A stretch of 64,000 bases of DNA from Gossypium raimondii (Eukaryota; Streptophyta; Magnoliopsida; Malvales; Malvaceae): NCBI RefSeq assembly GCF_025698545.1, contig NC_068569.1, positions 22,444,001 to 22,508,000 on the forward strand, in the 5' to 3' direction. Of the stretch, positions 37,954 through 50,483 are shown one piece after another. How positions within the stretch are numbered: position 1 is the stretch's first letter; every line of letters begins with the position of its first letter. Under the pieces are notes generated by a model. The model did not search any database. It was not told the origin of the DNA and was given only the letters and a program-made list of their open reading frames with translations. The position numbers and the translations under genes were made by a program.

Positions 37954-38400
37954 TCCAGTAAGTTAGGACACAATGTCTCGAATTCTCGATACGCGAATGA
38001 AAAATGCTTATTTAAAAGATATTTAGTTATCTCAGATTTAAAAAAAAAGGATCATGACCAATAAGTTAGGACACGATCTTTTTTATTCCCTAGATCATTT
38101 AAAACTTAAGTTTGAAAAGATTCGTGTAATAAAGTTTAAAAGAATATTCAATTGTTTAAATCAAATGAAGAAATCGCAACTCAATACGTTAGGGCACAAT
38201 TTCTCAAAATATTAAACATTGAATATTGCATTTATTTCGAAAAACCCTCGTCTCGAGAAAACAACGTATCACATCCAATGCGTTAGGATACAACGTATTG
38301 AATTCTTGATAACGAGCTTTTTTCTCATTTTTTAAAAGAGTAATCTCGATTATTTAGGTTTAACGAAGAAAATCGGAACCCAATACGTTAGGGCTCGATT
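37954..38400 (+). repeat. Degenerate repeat series CCAATACGTTAGG in the nested LTR
   Basis: Five related blocks begin at about 37954, 38058, 38182, 38274 and 38380. Each contains a CCAATACGTTAGGACACAAT-like core followed by TCTCGA-type sequence. The spacing is 92-124 bp. Confidence 0.75.
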
Positions 38401-39482
38401 CTCTCGAAGATCTAAAATACCGAATATTACTTATATTTTTAAAATTTCTTTTTTTGAAATCTAAATAAAAAAAATGGGTGTAATGGAATGATGATGATAA
38501 TGTAAGTAAAATAACATGAGCGAGATAAAAGATAAATGAATAATAAGACTAATATAAAAACAATCATGCATGCACAATAACAAATAATAAATAGATAAAA
38601 ACTAAAGCAAGAAAAATAATAGTAGCAGACATGTACATAAATAAATTAACAAAATTATAAAATTATAGAAAATAATATATATATATATATACACATATAT
38701 ATGTGCGTAAAATTATGAAAAAAATGAAAAGCATATGTATGTTCACATTTTTGAAACTATTATACATAAAAATATGTGGAAGTATGTATGCATGAATATA
38801 TTTCAAAATTCTTAAATATAAGAGGCATATATATATATACGTCTACGTATATGAGTTATAGAATAAAGAATATATGCATATAGATATATATTATAGAAAT
38901 GTATATATACACGTATATAACAAAGTTTGTAATAAAAAGAATAAAAGGACATAAATAAACAAACAACAATATAATGAGACAAATATCTTGAATATTTAAA
39001 TAAGTATACATAAACAACAGTAACAAATGATAGTAGTAGTAATAATAATAAAAGTAATAAAAGTAATAATACTATAGTAATGATGACATTAATAATAATA
39101 ATAATACTATTAATAATATAAATAATATTGCTACTAATAATAAAAATAACGATAAAATAACAAAGATATGAAAAAAAGGATTAAATTGAGCTAAAAACAA
39201 AATTTCGGGGCAAATTCAGAATAAATAAAAAAGGAAAAAGACCAAAATGAACGCGAAAAAAACTAGGAGGGGCAAATGGGAAATAATCCCATTATGCAAA
39301 ACGCAGAGTTCTAGTAGGGACTAACTTGAAAACGCAAAAACAAACCGGGGTAAAATTAAAAAAAATAAAAAGGCTTGATTACAAAAACATTAAAAAACAG
39401 AAGGGCTAAAAGCGCAAATTTCCCTTCCAGACAAAACACGCGGACCCTTGGTGGAGCGGGTCGGGTTGACCTGATCCGGCAT

Positions 39483-39552
39483 CAAAACGACGTCGTTTTG
39501 GGGGGCCTAAGGACGCCGACCAAAACGACGTCGTTTTGTTTGGTTATAAAAG
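39483..39552 (+). promoter_or_regulatory. LTR promoter: paired ACGT palindromes and TATA box
   Basis: The perfect 18-bp palindrome CAAAACGACGTCGTTTTG occurs at 39483-39500 and again at 39521-39538. TATAAAAG follows at 39545-39552. The palindrome centre GACGTC is a core recognised by TGA/bZIP-type factors. The layout of duplicated upstream sites directly before a TATA box is what an LTR U3 promoter should look like. Promoter activity is inference. Confidence 0.7.
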
Positions 39553-42279
39553 GCAAACTTTTTCCAAAAAAAATATCATTCCTTCCTTTTCACACCAAAA
39601 AAAACTGACATGCTCTCCCTCTCTTCTTCTCCGTTCAGAATCCGGCCAGAGGACGGGCCGACCACGGCCGTCTTGCAAGCCATGGATCCTTAACAGCGGC
39701 GTCGCCATCCACTTGTGGCGAGAAAGTTGAAAAGGTGCGCTTTTTTCTTTTTTCTTTTAACTCCTTTTCAATATATGCATAATAGTTAAAAAAAACTAAA
39801 GAAATATATGTATGTATATAAACAGTTTCAAAAGGAAGGAAAATAAAGAAAGAACAGAAAATAAATAAATAAAAGAGGAATAGATCTTATACCGAAAACA
39901 AAGTCCTTGAATGTGTTTTTTTTTTTTACTTTTTATTTCTTGAAATCGTTTCCCCTTCTCCTTTTACAATGGTTTTTCAATCGGTTTTACACCGAAAATC
40001 CTCCTTTAGATCTGTTTGAATAGCTTTTTTCATTTTTTTTAATAGCCATTTTACAACACATTCGGCTTTATAGCCGAAAGAAAAAACGATCCCTGAAAAT
40101 CTCTCATTGCTACTGCTTTCTTCTGCTTTGCGTGTTCCTTTTCACTTTGCAGAGACTGATGGTGGCATAGCAGTGAGTAGGTGCGCGGCGATGGGACGGT
40201 GGCAGGTGGTGGCAGAGGTTAGGTGCGGCGCAACAGGGGGCTAGGGTTTCTGCTGAAAAGTTTAGGTTTGGGGCCAACTGGGCCTTTAGGTTTTTTTTTT
40301 TAATATTATTAGGTTTTGTTATTTTGTTAGGTTATTTGGGTTTGGGGCGAAATGGGCTTGTACAGTTATTTTAGTGCACGAATTGTGGGTTTATTTTAAA
40401 CATTTTCTTTATATAAATTTTGTTTTTAAGTTAATATAATAATAAAACATAAGAAATGAATTAATAAATAAAACATCATCTTTCTCATGGTTTACCACCA
40501 AAAAACAAAACCACTTTCCTCCATCGAAGGAGCTTAAGGTTCGGCAATGGTTTAACACACTTGCATGGTAAGAATTTTTGACCCGTTTTTAATAATTTTT
40601 ATATTTTTGAGATCGTTGTAATTAGGTCCAGCTAACTCGTACATCCGTTTTTAAAATTGTTAATGATTTTGGATTCTACCATTAATGAATCTTAATTATT
40701 TTTTTATGGTAAATGGTGAATTTGTAGCCATTGTTGTTTATTTAAATTAATTTGTAAAGAGATTTTTGTTAGTTTTTAGTTAAAGGATGAAATTGATAAA
40801 ATATTAAAATTAAATGGAAATTTTGTGAATTGTGAATAATTATGGACTGTACTAGTCTAGAAAGAAATCCAGCTAGCATGGAAAATTATTAAATATTGTT
40901 CAATTTGGAATTTGGATTTAGAGACTAAATTGTGAGAAATATAAAAGTTTAGGAAAATGTATAAATAATAAAAACTTAAGGGTCATATGCATAAAATGAG
41001 TTGGAAGATGTATTTGAATTTGATATATTGAATTTAATCATTATATAGATCAAGAATTGAATCATACGAAGGTTAATCCAAAAGAGAAATTTACAAATTT
41101 GTCCTCATGAGTAAACCAAATGCATAATTTAGATAAGTTCATGAAATTATTGAATAATTTTATATGTTTGTAAATTATGTTATTTTATTTTTAATTATAA
41201 ATTGTATTGATTGAATACTTAGTAATAAAATTTAATTATGAATTGTATATAATTATGTATAAATTAAAAGTATACTATTCGGAAATTGAGAAATGATTGT
41301 GAATTATGAATAGCATTATCTCGAAATGGATGAAATACATATACAGTATTTGTACAAATACTGCGGAAGTGCCATTGATTTTGTTAATGTGATGAATTCA
41401 GTTTAAATTCCCGTTTGAACGTAGTAAACGATTAAGATACGATTGACATGCCAATAGGGTTATTTGTGCACTGTACAGGATATATGTGATGGTACGGATA
41501 TATTATTAATTATACCGAAATCCAACATTTGTTACAGATTACCTAGTTATATTGGTGTGGTGGAGGGATGTATTGATACTGATTATATGATGCCAACGGG
41601 CTTTACACTTCAGTGCTCTGGTGAGTTGTATTTTGAGCTATTACGAGCATTCTGGTGTGGTGTGGTTACCCTTGTATCTGTTTATTATAGTTCAATGGGC
41701 TATATGTTAAAAATATATATGTATTGAATTCATGAATTATTTGGAGATGATGTTTTTATATGAATATTGAAATGTTAAGTGATGAAATAGAATAATTAAT
41801 AATTATGTGTTTAAGAGTTGTTTGAAACGATATCAAAACAACTGGAAAGTTTATAGTTATATTTATGAAATGCTTATCTAGTAAATGCAATATTGGTGAC
41901 AAAGTTGTGTGTATAAAAGAAATGGAATATGAATATGAATTGACATGATCAATTGGTTAATACAATGTTTATGTTGAAATTTTCCTAAATGAATGATACA
42001 AAAACATTTGCATTGAATGATTAGGAGATTATACAAATGATATGTGAAACACTCACCTTATTGTTGTAAATGTCTTGACAGAAATACGTATTAAATTAGT
42101 TATATTTGTTTACTTAATTGTAAACTAAGATAAGAATTTTGTTTAAGTAATTATGAACTTACTAAGCTATATAAGCTTACTCTGTTATACTTATTATTTT
42201 ATGTAGTTTTCGTTTTGTGGAACTAGTCAAATAGATCAATTTCAAGGTTCACACTATCAAGCTTCTGTTTCGGTATTTT

Positions 42280-44863
42280 TGTAACATCCTTAACCCACAT
42301 CCGTCGCCGAAATAGGGTCTTGGAGCATTACCGATCAAACAAACATAATTTCAATGCATTTCATATCATATAATATTCAAGACAAAACCAATCAAACTCA
42401 TACATATTGTCCCTTATTCAAGCCATCGAGGCCCAAATTACGTGTTAGAAACAAGCCGGGACTAATTCGGAAACTCAGAAAAGTTTTCGAAAAATAATAA
42501 AAATTTTCAAAGCTGCAGTGTTCACACGGCCGTGTGCTAGCCGTATGTTTCACACAGTCCAGTCACATGCCTATGTGTCTGGCCGTGTGGACTCAAAATG
42601 TACCTTAAACAACAAGTTTACCATTCCCTACAAGCTTGAGCAATAAGCAACTCAAAAATCATTCATTTAACCAATTCAAAACACAATCAAACACATCCAA
42701 AACATGTCAAAACAATCATCCTAGGTGCCGAACCAATGTACCCTACCACAATTATGTCATCAAAGTATATCATCAAAATATCATTCAAGTCCAAATTATA
42801 AACATATCTAATTTAATTCATTTTACTTAGCTTATGAGCACTTAAACACCAAATTAGCATGCCAAAATAAAACTTCAAACACAAACACATGTATATATAT
42901 ACCAAACCAATATTAACTTTATTTACATTCAATCCACAAAATAACTATTAATTAGACACCCTAGGTACATGCCGACACATTTCAAAAGGATAACATCACC
43001 ATGTTTGAGTTCGGGACCATTGTTGGATGTTGAATCGGCGATCAAAATTTAGTACCTAACCTGCGCACGGAAAACAAAACCGTACTCTAAGTAAAATCAG
43101 TGATATTTCTATAATTCGAATAAAAAAAATATGAAATCACAAATATACAATCTAAATATTTCAATAACCATATCACATTTCATTTGTTTCGCAATATCTC
43201 AATTCTCATATTTGCTATATAAACAGCTTTTCACAATATAATACACATATAATTTAAACAATAATTTTGTTTATTCCATATCCAATTCATGAATACACAG
43301 TTCATGTGTCTCAATCCATATTTCAATTCATTGTCCCATTTTCATTTCACATACAATATCATCTAACATCAATCATAATGCAATTTCAATTAATTACCCC
43401 TATTAACACAACTTGGACTCGGACGGATACACGGATCCAACCAAAACACACCATTTTGGCACCCAATGCCTCATCAAATAATTCGAAGTAATAATTTGAC
43501 ACCCAGTGTCTTATCGGCTAAACCGGAATAAATTGGCACCCAATGCCTTATTGAATTCATCCGAAGTAAATAATTGACACCCAGTGTCTCATCTACTCGA
43601 AGTTGAAGAAATCCCTGAACTCTTCCAATCCTATGGCATGCCATCTATATCCGACTTAGCCCGATACAGTTAATAGGGTTTAATTTCACAATTCAAAAAC
43701 AACAAATATCCAATATCAATTTTTCATATAATCACATATACATATAAATTCAATTCAATATCAAAATGCCAAATACTCACCTCAATCACTTACCATAAAC
43801 ATTTAATCAAATTACAACAATTAATAATTAGATTCGGATTATAGAAATACAAACCGGAAATTGCAAGCTATTCCTCGTCGACTTTATCTTTTCCCTTTTT
43901 AGTCGAGGGTTCTGGTACTACGTTAGCTACGAAATTATAACAATTAAAAAAATTATCAATACAACACAATTCAATTTCATATTGAATATTTTAATTTTTG
44001 CTCAATATTTGTCTAATTTTCAATCTAGTCTCTAAACCGAGACTAATTTTATTTCTTCACAATCAATCTTATATTTTCATGCAAATTCCATTTTAAACTA
44101 GATTTAACTCCCTAATTTCACTTAAATCCATAAATTTCAAATTTTCACAATTTAGTCCCTAATACTCAAATTTTATAATTTATTCTACAATTCAATCCTT
44201 TTCATTTCTAACTTAAAATCTATCAATTTAATCCCTAATACTAAAATTATTCAACATAGACAACACTTAAAAACTCAATAATTTCTAAAATTTTGACATG
44301 GGTCGGGTAGTATTTAATATCAAAATTCTAAAAATATAAAAATTACAAGAAAATGGACTAATTTGACTTATCAATTGAGCTTTAAACTTTGAAACTCTAA
44401 TTTCTCCTTTCTTTCTTTCTCTTTTCTTTTCTTTCTTTCCCTTTCTGTTTTCGTTTCTATCTCTTTATTTTTCTATTTCTTTTATCTATTTATTTGTTTT
44501 GTTTTATTATTATTTCATTTACTTATTATTATAATAATATAATATATATACTTAAATATTAAGTAAGTACAATTTATAAATAAATATATGTATATAAATT
44601 TTACACATGTACTCAACAACACCATCCACTTGTTGGAATAAGGCTTAATTGTTTCTTTAGTCCCTTTACTTTTTCTTTAATCTATAATTCAACTTTCACT
44701 CTTTATGCAATTTAGTCTTTATATCTAATTACTCTTAATTCATGCAAATTCACCTAACCAAAACCTAATTAACTACACAACTAAAAATATTTACGAGTCC
44801 GTTTTACGAAAATAAAATCTCGAAAATGTATTTTTTGACACCCGTGACTATCGGGTCGTTACA
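42280..44863 (+). mobile_element. Nested solo-LTR-like element, TSD ATTTT
   Basis: The 2,584 bp start TGTAACATCCTTAACC and end ATCGGGTCGTTACA, flanked by ATTTT (42275-42279 and 44864-44868). The beginning is related to the element at 6534 and to the one at 45335. Features inside are CACACGGCCGTGTG-like palindromes near 42527-42590 and a 40-bp tandem array at 43455-43612. No coding region is present. Confidence 0.88.
43455..43612. repeat. Four tandem repeats of about 40 bp
   Basis: GGCACCCAATGCC and GACACCCAGTGTC alternate at about 43458, 43498, 43535 and 43576, so the array is a pair of alternating variants. It lies in the LTR region comparable to the tandem arrays at 13002 and 46860. Confidence 0.88.
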
Positions 44864-45587
44864 ATTTTTGACTTGGTTATTTCAATTTGTGGCATGTATA
44901 TAGGGTTTTGAAGTTGTCAAATTTAAAATTTTGGTTAAATATGTAAAATAAGTGGATGTTGGTATATGATGTAAGCTTGTGTTTCATGTTGACCTTGTGA
45001 TGAATATGGAGTAAATAGTAAAATTGTCATGTTGATCTTACTTGGTTTGAATGTCTTTTGTGTCATTTGATTGGCAGGCATGTTTTGGTTTTGATATCTT
45101 ACTTGTGAATTGATATGATAATGGCTATTTAGTATTGGTAAGTTGTGGTTCTGGAAGTGAGTATATTTGTCTTTGTTAAGTAGCATGAATGAGTGATTTT
45201 GGTAATTTGGTATTTTGAACCTTATTGGTGATGAAATGAATTTCACATGATTATTGCATTTTCAGTTAAATTGCTTGTATGTACAATTGAGTTTATGTCT
45301 GAATTTTGTTTGTTATGGTGCCAAATGGAATATTTGTAACACCCCTAACCCGTATCCATCATCGGAACAGGGTTACGGAGCATTACCAGAGTTTACAAAT
45401 CAAATAAACAGACATTTCAAATCTTTCATATCATATAATATTCATGTTAGAAACCAATCGAAATCAAACATATTGTCCTTTATACGAGCCCTCGAGGCCT
45501 AAAATACGCGTTAGAAACAAGTCAGGACTAAATCAGATACTTAAAGAATTTTTTAGAAAATATTGAAATTTTTCAATATTGCAGGGA

Positions 45588-45880
45588 TCACACAGCCGTG
45601 TGGTCAGGCCGTGTGACTCAAACGGCCAAGAGACACGCCTGTGTCTTAGGCCGTGTGGACATTCAAAATAAGGACACACGGCCGTGTCCCAGCCCGTGTC
45701 TGTGTCTGTGTAACTCACTGACTTGGGTCACACGACCAAGCCATACGCCCGTGTGCTAGGCCGTGTGAGCATATTGACTTGCATTTTTAAGAAGATACAA
45801 GGGACACACGGCCGTGTCACTTGGCCATGTGTCACACACGGCTGAAGCATACGCCCGTGTCTTTACTCGTGTGGATGAAA
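45588..45880. repeat. Cluster of CACACGGCCGTGT palindromes
   Basis: Strings such as ACACGGCCGTGTC, GGCCGTGTG and TACGCCCGTGTC recur at least ten times in about 290 bp, in palindromic and half-site form. A shorter cluster is in the sister element at 42527-42590. Confidence 0.85.
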
Positions 45881-46859
45881 ATAGGCCATTTTACAAGCCA
45901 CATTTCTCACCCAATTTAGCATCCATTTATACTCAACATTTTGTATATATACAAGTCATAATTAGGCATCCAAAATAAGCCAAAATTAGGCCTTAAACAT
46001 GTAAAATCATCACATACAACCAATATGCCTTTAGGCACTTCAAATGACAATATGCAAATATGTCAACCATGTACCCCAAATTTACCTAAGTGACTTAATA
46101 CACATATGCATAATTGTACCAAAACCTATCATGTAGATCATTTATCAAGCTCACCCATTTGGTACCAAATATACCATTTTAAACCAATCATCAATATACT
46201 TATAAGTTTTCCATCATTCAACCATATCAAACACACATTAAATATGATAAGGCCACATATATATACATCAAAATATACCAAACACAAGCCAAATAAGTGA
46301 TTAATCTCAATAAAACACTTATATGCCAACATTGGCTAAATTAACCTATACATGCCGTTATAACTGGGACGAATTAGCCGAAAATACCAAAAGAGCCGAT
46401 GGATAGTGTGAAATAGCTCTGACAAGCTTCCAACCCGAACGAGCTTCTGAATTACTATAAAATACAAAAAATAACACGGAGTAAGCATTTAAGCTTAGTA
46501 AGTTCGTATAACAAAGAAATTAACTTACCATTTAATCACATTTAAAGTAAGCATACAAAACATATCCAAACCAATTTGGCCAAAAGCCTAAACACATATC
46601 CTCAACAACCATGTTAATCATGTAATTCAACCACTTTTCAAATTCCATATACATGTAACATCTATATCATGTATCTTTATATCATATATAAATCATTTCC
46701 ATGTAATTCATGTAAATACCTGTACTAGTTCGTATTGAATTCTTATAAACTCGTAACAGAACTATGCCCGTTGAACCATTTAGAATATCATTGGATACGC
46801 GGGTAGTACACACGAAGTGTACTGAACTGTAATCCGTCAATTCATGTACATGTATCCTC

Positions 46860-46972
46860 ATACGAGCTATGAATTGGTATGCTCTCACGAGCTGTGAATC
46901 AATAAGCTCATACGAGCTGAGAATCAGTAAGTTATCACGAGCTACAAATTGGTAAGCTCATACAAGTTGTGG
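46860..46972. repeat. Tandem array of about 25-bp units
   Basis: The core TCATACGAGCTGTGAAT is repeated with changes at about 46862, 46887, 46912, 46937 and 46962. Confidence 0.88.
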
Positions 46973-48792
46973 TGTGTCCGCAACACATACAGGACCTCAA
47001 CCAAATCGGTAGCCCTAATAACATGTCATTTATATCCTATAAATTCTTAAGGTTCAAACGGGACTCGGTAATCGTCGGATATGCGATCGGTATTTATACA
47101 TGGCAATTATACAAAACACATATATATAATTCAATTTAAAACATATAAATATACAATTTAATTACACGAACTTACCTCGACGAGTGTACGTAAATGCGGA
47201 GGCGACTAATCTGATATTTTCTCTTTACTTCGATCTAACTGTGTACGAGGTCTGACAGGATTTATACGAATAAATTTAACTCATTTCAATATAATTCTCA
47301 TTCAATTTAATCCAACATGGAATTTTGGAAAAAATATCATTTTGCCCTATACTTTTAATTCCTCTGTAATTTAGTCCCTAGGCTCGAAAAATGAAATTCA
47401 TACAATTTAATTCTTACTCAAGCCTAGCCGATTTTTATACATATTAATAGCAGCCCATATATTTTAAAAAATTCACAATTTTTACCATAAATTTATCACC
47501 TTTTTCAATTTAGCCTCTATTTAATAATTTTACCGAAAATCTCTTTACAAAAATTATTTATCTAACAACAACAATACATTTTCTATCATCAAATTTCAAA
47601 ATTCAAGCATATTCACCAATAAAAACCCCTAATTCTTTAACAATTTTGCAAATTAATCCCCGAGCTAGCTAGATTAAGCTACTAAGATCCTGGAAACATA
47701 GAAATCATAAAAAACAGGATAAAATTTCATACCTAATTGAGCAAAATAAGCTTGCTGAAATTTTCAAGCTTCCATGGCTAGGTTTTTTTTTTTTTTTTCT
47801 GGTGAAAGATGATGATAATGAATGATAATATTTTATTTTATTTTATTTATCATTTAATACCTATTTACTAATTTAACCTTAAAAATAAATCAAAATTTCA
47901 ATAATAACAACCCACACTTATCCACTTACAACCTTAATAGCTAATTACTATATAAGGACCTCCACTTTAAAAATCTATAGCTATTTAATACCTTTAGCTA
48001 TTAAAACACAACTTTTGCACTTTATGCAATTTAGCCATTTTATTAAATTAAGCATGTAAACAAGAAAATTTATTAGCTAAATTTTTATATGGTATTTCTA
48101 TCATCTGTAGTCCATAAAATAATAATAAAATAAAATTTTGACTTGAATTTGTGGTCTCAAAACTATTGTTTCGATTTCACTGAAAATGGGCTATTACAAT
48201 ATTAGTTAGCATTAGGATAATGATACCTAATTGCATACTTAGTTATTAATTATAATAGCTAAGATGGTTAATAAATCATGGTTGAATCATGACATGTTTG
48301 TAATAGATTGAGTGAGTTTTATGTAGGTCATACGTGTACCTATTTGTATCCATGAATTGAGTTATAGGTTTTGGCATGAAATGAACTTTCAAACTTGTGA
48401 TTTTGGACCATCAAGATAAAAGTATCAATATCAAGGACCAAGGTATCGATACTTGATCAAATGAACAGTGTTTTCAAATTACAGAATGCCAAAATGGTAT
48501 CAATATCAACTTTGGTATAGATACCTACCACAAAAAAATCTATACTTATTTCCTTGGTATCGATGCCTAGTTCAAGTTTTGAAAATTTTATAGTTTGGTC
48601 TTTTTTCATGCCCGAATCTAATCTATTGTATTTTAAAGCTCGATTTAGTCTCGTTTTCATTTTTTAATAATTAATATGTGTTTTTATATGATCATTCAAT
48701 GTTTTAAATTGCATGTGATTGTTCCGGATTTATTCGTAGCATCTCGTCGCTCAGGTCCGACAATTGGACCGAGTATGGGGTGTTACAAAAAG

Positions 48793-49468
48793 GGTTTTTC
48801 TTGGCACTTTAACGATTCATATGACCAAGAATGATGACACAATCAACTGCACATAGTTGTACTCTTTCTTCACTCGTGGCGAAATGTACGTTGCAAATTA
48901 AAATATAAAATGTACTCAATAAGTTTTTCTTTATGTTATTTCTTGCTTCATAGAACCATGTTTCAAGAAGAGTCACTGTATAACTCTTCTTCGAACCAGG
49001 CGGGGGACAAATTGTTTTGATACTTACTATTATTTATCCATAACTAGAATATCGAGCTCACACATTTGAGCTCGCGTATCGAGCTCGCATGACACTAAGT
49101 GTTCGCAAGAAGAGAACTTGTAGCTTCCCGTGAGATCACACATGAGATCGTACATGGGATTGTGCGATGTGGGTTTGCACGTCACTACATAGGTGAACCC
49201 CTATCGTATAAACACGTGCTAAGTCTAGAGTAGGGTACATGTTGGCATGCATGGAACCTACCTAGGATATCACATCAATGAATAGTAACCATAACATATA
49301 AATATACAATTTTACCATCTGAAGAAGATAGAGAAAAACACTTAATAGAAATAAAACCTATTAAATTAAAAATAAATAAATTAGAGTTATTGGTTGCACC
49401 CAAAGTATATTTACATAAAAATAAAATATAAAAATATTTTGATATATATTTTTAAGAAAAATAAATAT
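48793..49468. other. Non-genic sequence with a possible polypurine tract
   Basis: GGCGGGGGACAAATTG at about 49001-49016 looks like a plus-strand polypurine tract placed before a TGTTTTGATAC-type LTR start. The following bases contain repeated GAGCTCG and GATCACACATGAGATCG strings. No partner LTR is visible, so this stays a suspicion. No gene is seen. Confidence 0.3.
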
Positions 49469-50483
49469 TGTAACCTTCTTCACTCGGCCTAGACGTTATG
49501 GTCGAATTTTGAATGCTACATTTTCCACTGAAATGGCCTAGTAAAATTATTGGAGCTTTAAAATAGTCCTTTTTAAAACATTTTCTTACCTTAGAAGAAT
49601 AAAAGACTTAGCGTGTTGTCTCTTTTTCACTAAATGGTACAAATTTTCAGAAAAATGATTTGGTTTTCATGTTAATTTCTCAAAAGTTGTTTTTCAATTT
49701 ATTTACTACTCAAAAACTCATCCATAATGTTGCAGCGAAAAAGTGATAATTGACAAGGTTTTGTTTTAAAAACCAAATTTCATGCATCTTTAATTAAATT
49801 CTAAAATTCAATAACCTAACCAACTTAAATGTCATGCATGCCAAAATTAACCCAAAATTTAAGTCTCATGTCACAGTTCAGATAAAGCAATACAATTTCC
49901 AAATAACATAAATTATAATATTTGTAAAATACTTTTATTGGAAAAAAAACTATTCGAGACAAGTTCTCTGAATGCCGAGTCCGTGTCCTAACCTGGTGGG
50001 TTATCTGTAAATAAGAAAATTAATGGGGTGAGCTTATGAAGTTCAGTATGAGTCTATACACAAGAAAATTTTCAGAATAACAATTCATGTTTAATAAAAA
50101 TTCTTAGAATAATCACAATTATACACAATTATATAGTAATATAGAGTTTGATAGTTTATTTGAGCATGCTTATGAATGCCAATGCAATTCATGTTTAATA
50201 AAAAAATTCCTACTCATACTCCGCTACACACCACAATAAGAGTTCCTTATAATTCATCAATCCCTACACACTGCATTTTAGACATATCTAGGGTTAGTAA
50301 ACCTTAAGGGCAACACAAGTAATTTTTCCAAGCTTGCCGAAAATACAAAAGAAAAATGAATGAGAGGGACAAGGCTGGAACCTAAGATTTTTAAGATGAA
50401 TATACTAACACTTAACCATTAAGCTCATAGCTCATTTCATACTTAATTTAAGCACCTAATCACTAATATATCGGGGCGTGACA
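49469..50483 (+). mobile_element. Short solo-LTR-like element, TSD AATAT
   Basis: The 1,015 bp start TGTAACCTTCTTCACTCGGC and end ATATCGGGGCGTGACA, flanked by AATAT on both sides (49464-49468 and 50484-50488). The start resembles the outer element at 6265 (TGTAACACCCTAAACTCGGC). It is much shorter than the other elements, so it is either a different subfamily or internally deleted. Confidence 0.82.

Larger units (their letters stand above)
37595..40364 (+). mobile_element. Nested solo LTR of a TGTTGACACC family, TSD GTTAT
   Basis: The 2,770 bp run from TGTTGACACC to GGGCTTGTACA, with GTTAT on both sides (37590-37594 and 40365-40369). The family differs from the TGTAACA elements. It has a run of degenerate CCAATACGTTAGG repeats in its 5' third and AT-rich microsatellites in the middle (about 38650-39130). 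A TATA-box region with two identical palindromes at 39483-39552 looks like the LTR promoter. No internal retroelement domain is attached. The frame at 39375-39730 has no family resemblance. Confidence 0.88.
45335..48198 (+). mobile_element. Nested solo-LTR-like element, TSD ATATT
   Basis: The 2,864 bp run from TGTAACACCCCTAACCCGTA to ATGGGCTATTACA, with ATATT on both sides (45330-45334 and 48199-48203). Near the end a degraded GTGGT...ACTAT form of the terminal hairpin is seen (48151-48166). The first 600 bp hold many CACACGGCCGTGTG palindromes, and a 25-bp array follows at 46860-46972. There is no gag or pol. Confidence 0.9.
37157..48787 (-). mobile_element. Outer solo-LTR-like element of nest 2, TSD AAAAG
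   Basis: In LTR sense (minus) it starts TGTAACACCCCATACTCGGT and ends GGCTGTTAAA, the last bases being mutated from TGTTACA. The flanks carry a perfect AAAAG duplication (37152-37156 and 48788-48792). After removal of three younger insertions and their duplications the element is about 3.4 kb. It lacks gag, pol, primer site and polypurine tract. The hairpin GTGGTTTCGGAACCAC at 37190-37205 matches the box near the 3' end of related elements and fixes the orientation. Confidence 0.85.

Noticed and set aside
39375-39730. Two overlapping frames in the nested LTR
   Set aside because: They overlap the palindrome/TATA region of an LTR and resemble no protein.
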